12,944 bases of DNA from Parachlamydiaceae bacterium (lineage in GTDB: Bacteria > Chlamydiota > Chlamydiia > Chlamydiales > Parachlamydiaceae), in the NCBI GenBank assembly GCA_013817115.1, contig JACDDG010000024.1:1-12944 (forward strand), written 5' to 3'. A program made the position numbers and the translations under genes. A model generated the notes under the pieces. The model saw only the letters and a list, made by a program, of their open reading frames with translations. It was not told the origin of the DNA and made no database searches. Position 1 is the stretch's first letter. Every line of letters starts with the position of its first letter. This document shows positions 1 through 8,498 of this stretch, in pieces.

Positions 1-167
1 CTAGTACTGTGTCTTGCAAATCCGCTTACAATAAAACTTCGCCAAAGTGCCCGGGGTTAAATGATCAAAAATGACCCAATATTCATATATGGGGTCATTT
101 TTGATCATTTAACCGCGAGCGCTTTCGCGGAGTTTTATTGGAGCGGATTTGCAAGACACAGTACTAG
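1..167. repeat. Long palindromic MITE-like element, copy 1
   Basis: Positions 1-26 and 142-167 are perfect reverse complements. A second perfect pair lies at 29-38 / 131-140, and a perfect 23-bp pair at 55-77 / 92-114 encloses a 14-nt AT-rich loop. A small hairpin, 113-118 with 125-130, branches off the right side, so a folded strand would form a three-way junction. Both ends carry CTAG, which could be a target duplication around terminal inverted repeats starting at 5 and ending at 163. The inner core (about 44-125) recurs at 12389-12470 in inverted orientation. It encodes no protein. A non-autonomous transposable element is the most likely identity; a structured RNA or chromosome-organising site are alternatives. 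The left end touches the window edge, so the element may continue beyond it. Confidence 0.75.
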
Positions 168-537
168 GTTTAAGCCATTGTGAAAATTATGCAAAAAACA
201 GGCAAAATTCCTTTTTAGTTTATAGCAGCGGCATAGCCCAACTCGCATCAAGCAACGAGTGGCTAACAATTGTGGCTACGCACTTAGGCGGCTTTCTGGC
301 GCCCCTACCAGGGCACACGTTTTGTCATGATCCACAACCCCGGGTTCCGCTATCGCTGCACCCGGGGCTATTAACAGTTCCCCCTACCGGGGGATAGAAG
401 CATGAATGGGCATGTGGTCTGATGATTGGAATGACATGCTTCATTTTGCTACCAACTTTACTCGCTGAAATCATAGTTTGGACTTTTTCTTTAACTTGAC
501 TTTATAAACAATTTAAGAAAAAATTGGCTCTGATACT
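168..537. other. Noncoding region with GC-rich hairpins upstream of kdsD
   Basis: No convincing gene is present. An 82-codon open frame begins inside the palindrome at 149 and runs to 397, but it has no ribosome binding site and reads like out-of-frame sequence. Positions 296-393 are clearly richer in G and C than their surroundings and contain several short dyads: 301-304 / 311-314, 38-45 of the 300s (338-345) with 360-367 (CCCCGGGT / ACCCGGGG), and 380-384 / 389-393 (CCCCC / GGGGG). A further 8-bp dyad, GAAGCATG / CATGCTTC, lies at 397-404 / 435-442. This looks like a decayed dispersed repeat. I found no confident promoter for kdsD; a TATAAA at 503-508 is possible. Confidence 0.5.
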
Positions 538-1524
538 ATGCCAAATAAAAGCAAGCAGGAATTTATGCTGAAAGAATTACTCGATAATGGGAAACTACTC
601 ATTGACCACTTTTTTCACAATCTAGATCTAGAAGAGGCTGAAAAACTCGTAAATACCCTTGAAGAGTGCGATGGCACCTTATTTTTTAGTGGAATTGGCA
701 AAAGTGAAGCAATGGCTAAGAAAATAGCCGTCACAATGACCTCTACAGGAACTCGTGCCCTTTTTATGGGAGCCACAAATGCCTTGCATGGAGATATCGG
801 AATTCTTTCTTCAAACGACATCTTTATTCTTCTTTCTAAGAGTGGTGAATCAGAAGAACTTCTGAACCTCGTTCCTTTTATCCGTAATAGAGGGGTTAAA
901 ACTATCGCGATTGTTTCCGACGGTTCTAGTCGCTTATCGCGCATGTGTGACATGAGCATTACCTTACCGCTTTCACGTGAACTTTGCCCTTTTAATTTAG
1001 TTCCCACAACTTCGATGCAAATTCAAATGATTTTCGGGGATTTGTTAACCATAGCCCTCATGAAACGAAAAAATTTCAGCCTCGGCCAATATGCAGAAAA
1101 TCATCCTTCAGGAAAAATAGGCCGTCGCATCACTAAAAAAGTTGAAGATTTAATGTTGCAAGGCAGCGCTCTTCCCTTGTGCCAGCTGGAAGATAAAATT
1201 CATTCTGTCATTATGGAACTATCCAAAAAACATTGTGGCTGTGTGCTAGTTGTAGATTCTGATAAAACGTTAAAAGGAATTTTCACTGATGGAGATCTAG
1301 GTAGAGCTTTAAGCAAACATGGTCCGGAAATTCTTAGCGTCCCGATAAGCGAACTAATGCACTCGCTACCTCGATCCATTTCTAAGAAAAACCTTGCTTG
1401 GGAAGCTCTTCAAATGATGGAATCTGATCCTGCTCATCCTATTACAGTGTTGGCAGTAATCGATGACAATAACACTGTTGAAGGCCTCATCAAAATGCAT
1501 GATATCTTACAAGCCGGAATTTAG
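538..1524 (+). CDS. kdsD: Arabinose 5-phosphate isomerase (KdsD/KpsF/GutQ family)
   Basis: This cytoplasmic enzyme converts D-ribulose 5-phosphate to D-arabinose 5-phosphate, the first step towards Kdo for lipopolysaccharide. The 328-residue protein has the standard layout: an N-terminal SIS sugar-isomerase domain (about residues 30-180) and two CBS domains (about 205-325). Family motifs are visible: GIGKS near residue 53, STGT, ALHGDIG (the metal-site histidine), SKSGESEE, SRELCPFNLVPTTS (catalytic glutamate), ENHPSGKIGRR (catalytic histidine) and FTDGDLGRAL in the first CBS. Compared with the Escherichia coli enzyme the glutamate in EAAHGD is replaced (NALHGD). The start at 538 gives a normal length, but no good ribosome binding site precedes it; the in-frame ATG at residue 10 is an alternative. 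Family assignment is secure. Restriction to LPS synthesis is inferred from the lifestyle. Confidence 0.93.
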   Translation: MPNKSKQEFMLKELLDNGKLLIDHFFHNLDLEEAEKLVNTLEECDGTLFFSGIGKSEAMAKKIAVTMTSTGTRALFMGATNALHGDIGILSSNDIFILLSKSGESEELLNLVPFIRNRGVKTIAIVSDGSSRLSRMCDMSITLPLSRELCPFNLVPTTSMQIQMIFGDLLTIALMKRKNFSLGQYAENHPSGKIGRRITKKVEDLMLQGSALPLCQLEDKIHSVIMELSKKHCGCVLVVDSDKTLKGIFTDGDLGRALSKHGPEILSVPISELMHSLPRSISKKNLAWEALQMMESDPAHPITVLAVIDDNNTVEGLIKMHDILQAGI

Positions 1525-1553
1525 GAGGAGACAACTCATTAAATTCACCACAA

Positions 1554-1582
1554 TTGCAATTTAAATATTAACATGTTAAAAT
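1554..1582 (+). promoter_or_regulatory. Candidate sigma70-type promoter for the small gene at 1653
   Basis: TTGCAA at 1554-1559 and TAAAAT at 1577-1582 are separated by 17 bases, giving four and five matches to the TTGACA and TATAAT consensus. Transcription would begin near 1589. That is downstream of the ATG at 1584, which supports translation from 1653 instead. Seen in sequence only. Confidence 0.4.
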
Positions 1583-1652
1583 CATGATAGGTGTGGACAA
1601 GCTATTTATAAGAATTATATTGTTGTTTTATTTAAAAAAAGCGAGGCACGTT

Positions 1653-2111
1653 ATGGGTGATATGAAAAGCCCCCTAAACTCTTTCAGTGATTCGGCGAAA
1701 AAAAATAAACTTGAAGTAGCTGCAAATACTGGACTTGGCATAAGCGACAACAACCCTCTAAAACCGGCAGCCCGTCCGCCAAAACACGATTATAATATCA
1801 GCCCTAACATTCTTTCAATGCTAGAAAAAATGGCCAAAATGCAAAAAGAGATCGACGATAAAATTGATGAGGCCATACATAAACAAGGTATTACTAGAAG
1901 CCAACTCGATACCTATTTGAATGACTCAAAAAATTTTACACCTGAACAACTCGATTTTATTAAAAAGACTAGATTCGAACTCGTCAACAAAGTTTTGGCG
2001 GCGACCAACATTCCGGATATTTCTGACACAACATCTGAAAGTCCTACTAGCGCTAAAAGAGGCAAGGTTAAGTCTATCGGAACGCGTCGTAACTGGATAC
2101 CTACGCGCTAA
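1653..2111 (+). CDS. Unrecognised small basic protein with a predicted coiled coil
   Basis: I do not recognise this 152-residue protein. The N-terminal 50 residues are polar and look disordered. Residues 50-85 (beginning SPNILSMLEKMAKMQKEIDD) are predicted helix with heptad-like spacing, followed by a second helical segment (about 82-120). The C-terminal tail is strongly basic and ends in GTRRNWIPTR. No signal peptide or membrane segment is apparent. The frame is open from an ATG at 1584, but that ATG lacks a ribosome binding site and lies at or before the likely transcription start. The ATG at 1653 has GAGG at 1643-1646, six bases upstream, so I prefer it. It lies between kdsD and prfC on the same strand. 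Coiled-coil type III secretion accessory proteins of similar size exist in chlamydiae, but nothing here proves such a role. Confidence 0.65.
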   Translation: MGDMKSPLNSFSDSAKKNKLEVAANTGLGISDNNPLKPAARPPKHDYNISPNILSMLEKMAKMQKEIDDKIDEAIHKQGITRSQLDTYLNDSKNFTPEQLDFIKKTRFELVNKVLAATNIPDISDTTSESPTSAKRGKVKSIGTRRNWIPTR

Positions 2112-2118
2112 TTTTTTT
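2083..2118 (+). terminator. Possible terminator overlapping the end of the small gene
   Basis: CGCGT (2083-2087) can pair with ACGCG (2103-2107) around a 15-base loop. Seven consecutive T residues (2112-2118) follow. The hairpin covers the last codons and sits only 26 bases before the prfC start. The stem is short, so termination may be weak. Confidence 0.35.
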
Positions 2119-2143
2119 ATCAATTTACTTGTGAGCTCTCCCT

Positions 2144-3736
2144 TTGGAAAATAAATCTCTTGAAGAAGCTGTCAAACGACGACGCACATTTGCTATCATT
2201 AGTCACCCCGATGCAGGAAAAACAACACTGACTGAAAAGTTACTGCTCTACTCTGGCATGGTACACACTGCCGGCATGGTACGTGGACGCAAAGGCCGCA
2301 AAGCGGCTGCTTCTGACTGGATGGCAATGGAACAGGAAAGAGGTATATCTATTACCGCTTCCGCCATGCAATTCCCTTACAAAGATGCAATTATCAACGT
2401 ACTCGACACCCCTGGGCACCAAGACTTTTCCGTCGATACATACCATACACTAACAGCGGCTGATTGCGCCATCATGGTGATTGATGCTGCAAAAGGTGTT
2501 GAAAAACAAACTTATAAACTTTTTGAAGTTTGTAAGTTGCAATGTATTCCCGTTTTAACTTTCATTAATAAGATGGATATGCCCTGTCGTGATCCACTTG
2601 ATCTTATGTCCGAAGTTGAAGAAGTATTGGGAATTAACGCTTTTGCGATGAACTGGCCCATCGGAGAAGGAAGGGATTTCACAGGAGTCTATGATCGCAT
2701 TGCTAAAAAGTGCATTATTTTTTCAAGAGTTTCTACGGGCGGAGCTCAAAAAGCTGAGATTCATCGTTATGAGCTCGAAAATCCTGCAATAGAAAAGATT
2801 TTAGGGAAAGAGGGAATTAAAAAGCTTAAGCAAGAGTTAGAGCTCTTAGACATGGCCGGCAATGCGTTTAACCATGAAGAATTTCTCCAAGGTAAAGTCA
2901 CTCCAGTCTTTTTTGCTTCCGCATTGACCAACTTTGGTGTAGAACCATTTTTTGATGCATTTGTGGATTTAGCTCCCTCCCCACAAAAAAGGATTATTGA
3001 CTTTCCAAATGGAACTGAAGGTTATGTAGACCCTGTTGAAAATCAATTCAGCGCCTACGTTTTTAAACTACAAGCGAACATGGACAAAAAGCATCGGGAC
3101 AGTATGGCCTTTCTGCGCATTTGCTCAGGGCGGTTTGATCGCGATTTGGTTGTTAAGCATCATCGCCACAACCGTGAGATCCGTTTATCGAGACCTCATA
3201 GCATGGTGGCAGGAGAGCGCTCGACAGTTGATTGTGCCTACCCCGGAGATATCATCGGAGTCATTAACCCGGGCGTTTTTGCTATCGGTGATACAGTCTC
3301 TTTGTCCGGAGGATTTAATTTTAAACCTCTACCACAGTTTCAGCCGGAAATATTCGCTAAGCTTTCTCCAAAAGACATTGGAAAGCGCAAAGCTTTTGAC
3401 AAAGGAATTTTGCAACTTTCGGAAGAAGGCGCTATTCAAATCTTGAAACCACTTGACGGTTATAGTGACCTCATTTTTGCAGCAGTCGGTCGACTCCAAT
3501 TTGAAGTGATGCAATATCGTCTAAAAGACGAGTATAATGTGGAAACTCTTTTAACTTACTTGCCTTTCGATTGCAGCGGATGGCTAATCGGTCCACTTGA
3601 AACATTTAAAAAACCATCAACTGCTATGATCGTGAATGATCATTATGGAAAACCGATGGTTCTTTTCGGCGAGAACTGGGAAAAACAATACGCCATGAGG
3701 GAAAATCCGAATCATCAGCTGATTGATATTGCATAA
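2144..3736 (+). CDS. prfC: Peptide chain release factor 3 (RF3)
   Basis: RF3 is a translational GTPase that removes RF1 or RF2 from the ribosome after termination. The 530-residue protein matches the family length and aligns along its whole extent with the Escherichia coli protein as I know it. The P-loop SHPDAGKTT is at residues 20-28, switch II DTPGH at 88-92 and NKMD (G4) at 142-145. The RF3-specific segments SDWMAMEQERGISI, the region following FKLQANMDKKHRD and the C-terminal LSEEGA...VGRLQFEV block are all present. The start is a TTG at 2144: an in-frame stop at 2132 rules out anything earlier, and the first internal ATG is too far inside the GTPase domain. The ribosome binding site is poor, which together with TTG suggests modest expression. 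A strong terminator follows. Confidence 0.95.
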   Translation: MENKSLEEAVKRRRTFAIISHPDAGKTTLTEKLLLYSGMVHTAGMVRGRKGRKAAASDWMAMEQERGISITASAMQFPYKDAIINVLDTPGHQDFSVDTYHTLTAADCAIMVIDAAKGVEKQTYKLFEVCKLQCIPVLTFINKMDMPCRDPLDLMSEVEEVLGINAFAMNWPIGEGRDFTGVYDRIAKKCIIFSRVSTGGAQKAEIHRYELENPAIEKILGKEGIKKLKQELELLDMAGNAFNHEEFLQGKVTPVFFASALTNFGVEPFFDAFVDLAPSPQKRIIDFPNGTEGYVDPVENQFSAYVFKLQANMDKKHRDSMAFLRICSGRFDRDLVVKHHRHNREIRLSRPHSMVAGERSTVDCAYPGDIIGVINPGVFAIGDTVSLSGGFNFKPLPQFQPEIFAKLSPKDIGKRKAFDKGILQLSEEGAIQILKPLDGYSDLIFAAVGRLQFEVMQYRLKDEYNVETLLTYLPFDCSGWLIGPLETFKKPSTAMIVNDHYGKPMVLFGENWEKQYAMRENPNHQLIDIA

Positions 3737-3746
3737 GATAAACGTT

Positions 3747-3773
3747 AAGAAGGCCGAGAGGCCCTCTTTTTCT
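3747..3773 (+). terminator. Rho-independent terminator after prfC
   Basis: A 9-bp stem with one A-C mismatch (3747-3755 / 3760-3768) closes a GAGA tetraloop and runs into a T-rich tract at 3767-3771. It lies 11 bases after the prfC stop. The opposite strand also has a T-rich flank after the hairpin, so it may also end the convergent minus-strand gene at 3856. Confidence 0.8.
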
Positions 3774-3855
3774 TACGCAAAGATTGCATTTAGCCGAATC
3801 AAAACACCTGCGCGACCATTTGATTACAAACTAATGCCAAAACAACGCCCCCAAA

Positions 3856-4428
3856 TCACGCCCCTTGTTGCAAATTTTGCTCTAGAATATTCTTTATAGA
3901 TTTAAACCTTGCTAGAGAGTTCTGAATAGTCAATCCAAGAAATTGTGCTACTCCATAGCCATTGCTGGAAACATTCAAATTAGTAACCTTCCAATCTTTA
4001 CCGAGCTGTGAAACATATTGGGGTGAGGTAACTCTATTGTAGTCCTCAATATAATAGTCAAATTCATTGATTAGCATCTTTATTTTTCTAAGCCCCAGAG
4101 AAGAGTTCCAATTGTCCGTAATTTCCTTAAGTGTAACATATGAATTAAATTCTTTAAAGCCTGTGAATGGTTTCAAAATACGTGCTGCTAAAACACATGA
4201 TACAAGAATGCCGGATATTGCTAAAAAAGGCCAATAGGTAGCAGTAAAAGTGGCTGCTCCAATAGCAGGAAATAGACTTAACACTAACACATTCCAACCG
4301 ATATCACAAACTTTTAAAATTAACAATTTTTGCTTGATTGCTTTTTCCCCTAACAATTTCTCATACTCCGTTACCCTATCGCAAACAAGTTGGCCATCAA
4401 GTCCAGATTCTTTTAATGATATGTTCAT
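3856..4428 (-). CDS. Putative inclusion-membrane-like protein with two-lobed hydrophobic domain
   Basis: I cannot assign this 190-residue protein to a named family. Its striking feature is a pair of adjacent membrane segments, about residues 45-63 and 66-85, joined by almost no loop. Polar flanks lie on both sides: 44 residues before, and a 105-residue mixed-charge region after. A close-packed hydrophobic hairpin of 40-60 residues is the hallmark of chlamydial Inc proteins, which the type III system inserts into the host-derived inclusion membrane. No cleavable signal peptide is visible. The start is well supported: AAGGAG lies five to six bases before the ATG, and an extended -10 promoter is further upstream. 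The gene stands alone, convergent with prfC and divergent from groES. Inc identity is inference; an ordinary inner-membrane hairpin protein is the alternative. Confidence 0.75.
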   Translation of the reverse strand: MNISLKESGLDGQLVCDRVTEYEKLLGEKAIKQKLLILKVCDIGWNVLVLSLFPAIGAATFTATYWPFLAISGILVSCVLAARILKPFTGFKEFNSYVTLKEITDNWNSSLGLRKIKMLINEFDYYIEDYNRVTSPQYVSQLGKDWKVTNLNVSSNGYGVAQFLGLTIQNSLARFKSIKNILEQNLQQGA

Positions 4429-4452
4429 TTACTCTCCTTAATTTAGTTTGTT

Positions 4453-4483
4453 ATTATACCAGTAGTCATACTATCACATCCAA
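4453..4483 (-). promoter_or_regulatory. Extended -10 promoter for the minus-strand membrane protein gene
   Basis: Read on the minus strand, TGGTATAAT gives a perfect TATAAT (plus positions 4453-4458) with the TG of an extended -10. A weak TTGGAT at 4478-4483 could serve as -35 with 19-base spacing. The inferred start site is about 18 bases before the gene's ATG. Confidence 0.55.
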
Positions 4484-4536
4484 ACTTTTAAGACATAAAA
4501 AGCCACCTTAAAACCTTTTTAGCTAAATCACGAATC

Positions 4537-4563
4537 TTGGCACTCAGATTCAAATTCTGCTAA
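4537..4563. promoter_or_regulatory. Degenerate CIRCE operator (HrcA site) before groES
   Basis: TTGGCACTC, nine bases, then TTCTGCTAA. The CIRCE consensus is TTAGCACTC-N9-GAGTGCTAA, so the left half matches 8 of 9, the right half 6 of 9, and the spacer length is exact. CIRCE is the known binding site of the heat-shock repressor HrcA in chlamydiae and many other bacteria, and groE is a standard target. It lies 13 bases upstream of the -35 box, which is not the most common arrangement. The inner bases of the dyad have lost symmetry. Confidence 0.55.
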
Positions 4564-4576
4564 TTTGTCGCGCCTC

Positions 4577-4605
4577 TTGACATTTTTTTTTGTCCCGCCT
4601 ACAAT
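4577..4605 (+). promoter_or_regulatory. Strong sigma70-type promoter of groES-groEL
   Basis: TTGACA (perfect) at 4577-4582, a 17-base spacer containing a T-run, and TACAAT at 4600-4605. Transcription should start near 4612, which places the true groES start at 4645 and not at the in-frame ATG at 4615. Confidence 0.8.
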
Positions 4606-4644
4606 GCTTAACAAATGGTGATCTTTAACACAGGAGATTCGACA

Positions 4645-6668
<2,024 letters not shown>

Positions 6669-7104
6669 TAAAAAAAGAGACAGCGTTGACGCCCTGCGAT
6701 GTAAGCTTCCCCTCTTCTAAAGCTTTTTACGCATAGGAAGGGGGCATAGACATAGTTTTACCCATTAGTTTTTTCTGTTCTCTCTCTATGTTCTCTGTGG
6801 TGTAAATGAAGGTAAACATTTCGATAAATTTGTTCACTGAGTATTTCGCGTAAATATCTCCAGTAAAAGTTGGAGCTTATTCACAACCACAGAGATCACA
6901 GAAAACACAGAGAAAGGACAAAGTTTGTCGAAAAAGTTATGAGCTCAGAGATGCTGAGGAAGGCTGGTAAGAGAGTAAACGACCTTACCTTTCCTTGCCT
7001 TCCTTTGCGTCTCCGGGCTTATGCGTTAAAAAGCTTCCCGATTGTCCGAGTGTCGTTTTACCTTTTTATGCTGAAGTTTCTAAGAAAAAAAACTAAAATT
7101 TATT
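6669..7104. repeat. Composite inverted-repeat region between groEL and the FmdB-type gene
   Basis: I see no gene here; a frame open from 6870 into the next gene has no support. Two nested inverted repeats mark it as a repeat element. The outer pair is GCTTTTTACGCATA (6722-6735) against TATGCGTTAAAAAGC (7020-7034), with one extra base. The inner pair is TCTCTGTGGT (6792-6801) against ACCACAGAGA (6886-6895), continuing imperfectly into CACAG-rich sequence up to about 6914. The ACCACAGAG..CACAGAG motif and the TTGCCTTCCTTTGCGTCTCCGG-like stretch near 6996-7015 resemble short dispersed intergenic repeats seen in many bacterial genomes; this is from memory and unverified. It may be a decayed non-autonomous mobile element. 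No clear groEL terminator could be identified. Confidence 0.55.
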
Positions 7105-7365
7105 ATGCCAAATTACGATTATAAATGTACACAATGCAAATATGCGCGCGAAGTATTTCACAAAATTACTGATGAACCTTTAAAGTTATGCCCACAATGC
7201 GGTCACGAGACTTATCGCCGTGGGCCTGGAGGAGGAAGCGGTGTTGTTTTTAGCAAAGGTTTTTATAATACCGGCTACATGACACCTCCCCCTATCGAAA
7301 CTGATTCAACAAAAAGTAGTGGCTGCTGCCCTTGTGGCAAAAGCCCAGCATCCTGCGGGGAGTAG
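7105..7365 (+). CDS. FmdB-type zinc ribbon protein
   Basis: Small 86-residue protein of the FmdB / CxxC putative regulatory family. It starts MPNYDYKCTQC, the typical opening, with CxxC pairs at residues 8/11 and 29/32 (CPQC) that should hold one zinc ion. The core is followed by a glycine-rich segment, SGVVFSKGFYNTGY, also normal for the family, and then by a second cysteine cluster (about residues 76-84, CCPCG...SCG), which I regard as an extension. Its function is not established; the regulatory label is historical. No good ribosome binding site precedes the ATG. The stop is six bases before the next start, so it heads a three-gene unit with the DUF155 gene and yidD. Confidence 0.85.
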   Translation: MPNYDYKCTQCKYAREVFHKITDEPLKLCPQCGHETYRRGPGGGSGVVFSKGFYNTGYMTPPPIETDSTKSSGCCPCGKSPASCGE

Positions 7366-7371
7366 GGAAAT

Positions 7372-8190
7372 ATGATGGAATGTTTTGGATTTTGCACAGC
7401 CTCCACATACTCACTTAAACCCTTATTCGAAATGCTTCGAACTAAATACAAGGCGACCTTGTATCGTGATGTGATTCACGTAGAATGGAGCTACAATGAT
7501 AAAATTGTAGATTTCTTTTTTATTTCCTTTGGAGCTGCAGTTTCATGGGGAGCAGATCGTGAAACCTCTTTTAAATTTATCCAACAAATCAAACCTTTTG
7601 AAAGTCAACCTTATGAAGGCTTTGAGAGTGATGAACATATTTATAGAAGTGACGAATTTACATATATCTATGCAAATGAGAACCAACCCCCAAAGATCGT
7701 AGATGATGAAATTTGTCTACCTGACCACGATTCTCTTTCAAAACTAGCCATTTCATACGCTATCGGACAATCTGTAAAACTTGAAACATTTGAAACATCG
7801 ATTCAACGAACGTTTAACAGTACAAAACATCTTCCTGAAGACCTTGCTAAAAAGGGGAAAATATTTCTTTCACGCCGAGAAATTCGAAAAAAAACGGGTC
7901 AACTTTTCATTGAAAGAAGTTCAATAAATTTGCATCTCGACGTCCTCGACACTCCTGAAATCTTTTGGGAGTTTCCCGAGGTCGAACACCTTCATAAAAT
8001 GGCTTCGGTTTATCTTGATATTGATGCACGAGTAGAAATCCTGAATCAACGCCTAGATGTCTTACATGAACTCTTAGAAATGCTTGGCAATGAACTCAAT
8101 CATCAGCACTCAAGCAGATTGGAATGGACAGTTATCTTACTTATTGTGATCGAAGTGGTTCTTACACTTGTGGATATCATGAAAAAATGA
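7372..8190 (+). CDS. DUF155 / RMD1 (YagE) family protein with C-terminal membrane anchor
   Basis: A 272-residue protein whose C-terminal part is characteristic of DUF155: [36 protein letters not shown], followed by a hydrophobic segment at about residues 252-268 ([16 protein letters not shown]). Earlier parts also fit: residues 46-60 ([15 protein letters not shown]) and 122-146 with [18 protein letters not shown]. There is no N-terminal signal, so the bulk is probably cytoplasmic and held by a tail anchor. Eukaryotic relatives such as yeast Rmd1 and the mitochondrial Sif/Rmd proteins are membrane proteins. The bacterial role is unknown. Two ATG codons, at 7372 and 7375, are possible starts; GGGGAG at 7357-7362 and AGGGA at 7364-7368 are the nearby binding sites. 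The end overlaps yidD by four bases. Confidence 0.88.
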   Translation: MMECFGFCTASTYSLKPLFEMLRTKYKATLYRDVIHVEWSYNDKIVDFFFISFGAAVSWGADRETSFKFIQQIKPFESQPYEGFESDEHIYRSDEFTYIYANENQPPKIVDDEICLPDHDSLSKLAISYAIGQSVKLETFETSIQRTFNSTKHLPEDLAKKGKIFLSRREIRKKTGQLFIERSSINLHLDVLDTPEIFWEFPEVEHLHKMASVYLDIDARVEILNQRLDVLHELLEMLGNELNHQHSSRLEWTVILLIVIEVVLTLVDIMKK

Positions 8191-8402
8191 AATATGTCTT
8201 GATTGGTTTATTTCGAGTCTATCAATTATGCATACGCCCCTTTCTTGGAGCTACACCTATGTGCAGGTTTACTCCCACCTGCTCTTGCTACGCTATCGAG
8301 GCCCTTAAAAAACATGGTTTTTTTATAGGAGGATTGTTTACTATATGCCGTCTTTGCAAATGTGGGCCCTGGCATAAAGGCGGACCTGATCCAGTTCCGT
8401 AA
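8187..8402 (+). CDS. yidD: YidD, membrane protein insertion efficiency factor
   Basis: A 71-residue protein containing the YidD signature [19 protein letters not shown] and the closing segment [18 protein letters not shown]. The N-terminus, [19 protein letters not shown], is an amphipathic or membrane-associated helix. YidD helps YidC-dependent insertion of inner-membrane proteins. The frame is open from an ATG at 8124, but those 21 extra codons lie inside the DUF155 gene and do not fit the family. The ATG at 8187 begins at the classic position and overlaps the upstream stop as ATGA, indicating translational coupling. yidD often sits with rnpA and yidC; here it is instead in an operon with the FmdB-type and DUF155 genes. 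It has six cysteines, more than most YidD proteins I know. Confidence 0.93.
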   Translation: MKYVLIGLFRVYQLCIRPFLGATPMCRFTPTCSCYAIEALKKHGFFIGGLFTICRLCKCGPWHKGGPDPVP

Positions 8403-8498
8403 TATAATGTAGTTGATGTATTAAGCAAAACATTGTAAGAGCATCAGGCTATAGCCATCGCACGCCCTTTATTTTTATTTTTCATACATATTTTCTAG

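Noticed and set aside
149..397. 82-codon plus-strand frame beginning in palindrome copy 1
   Set aside because: Its start is inside a repeat, no ribosome binding site exists, and the end reads through GC-rich hairpins. Not protein-like.
615..1007. 130-codon minus-strand frame opposite kdsD
   Set aside because: Antisense to a well-supported gene, with no start signals and no recognisable domain.
3036..3446. 136-codon frame inside prfC in another reading frame
   Set aside because: Shadow of RF3; internal to a secure gene, with no translation signals.
6870..7124. 84-codon frame running into the FmdB-type gene
   Set aside because: Covers dispersed repeat sequence, overlaps the real gene out of frame and has no binding site.
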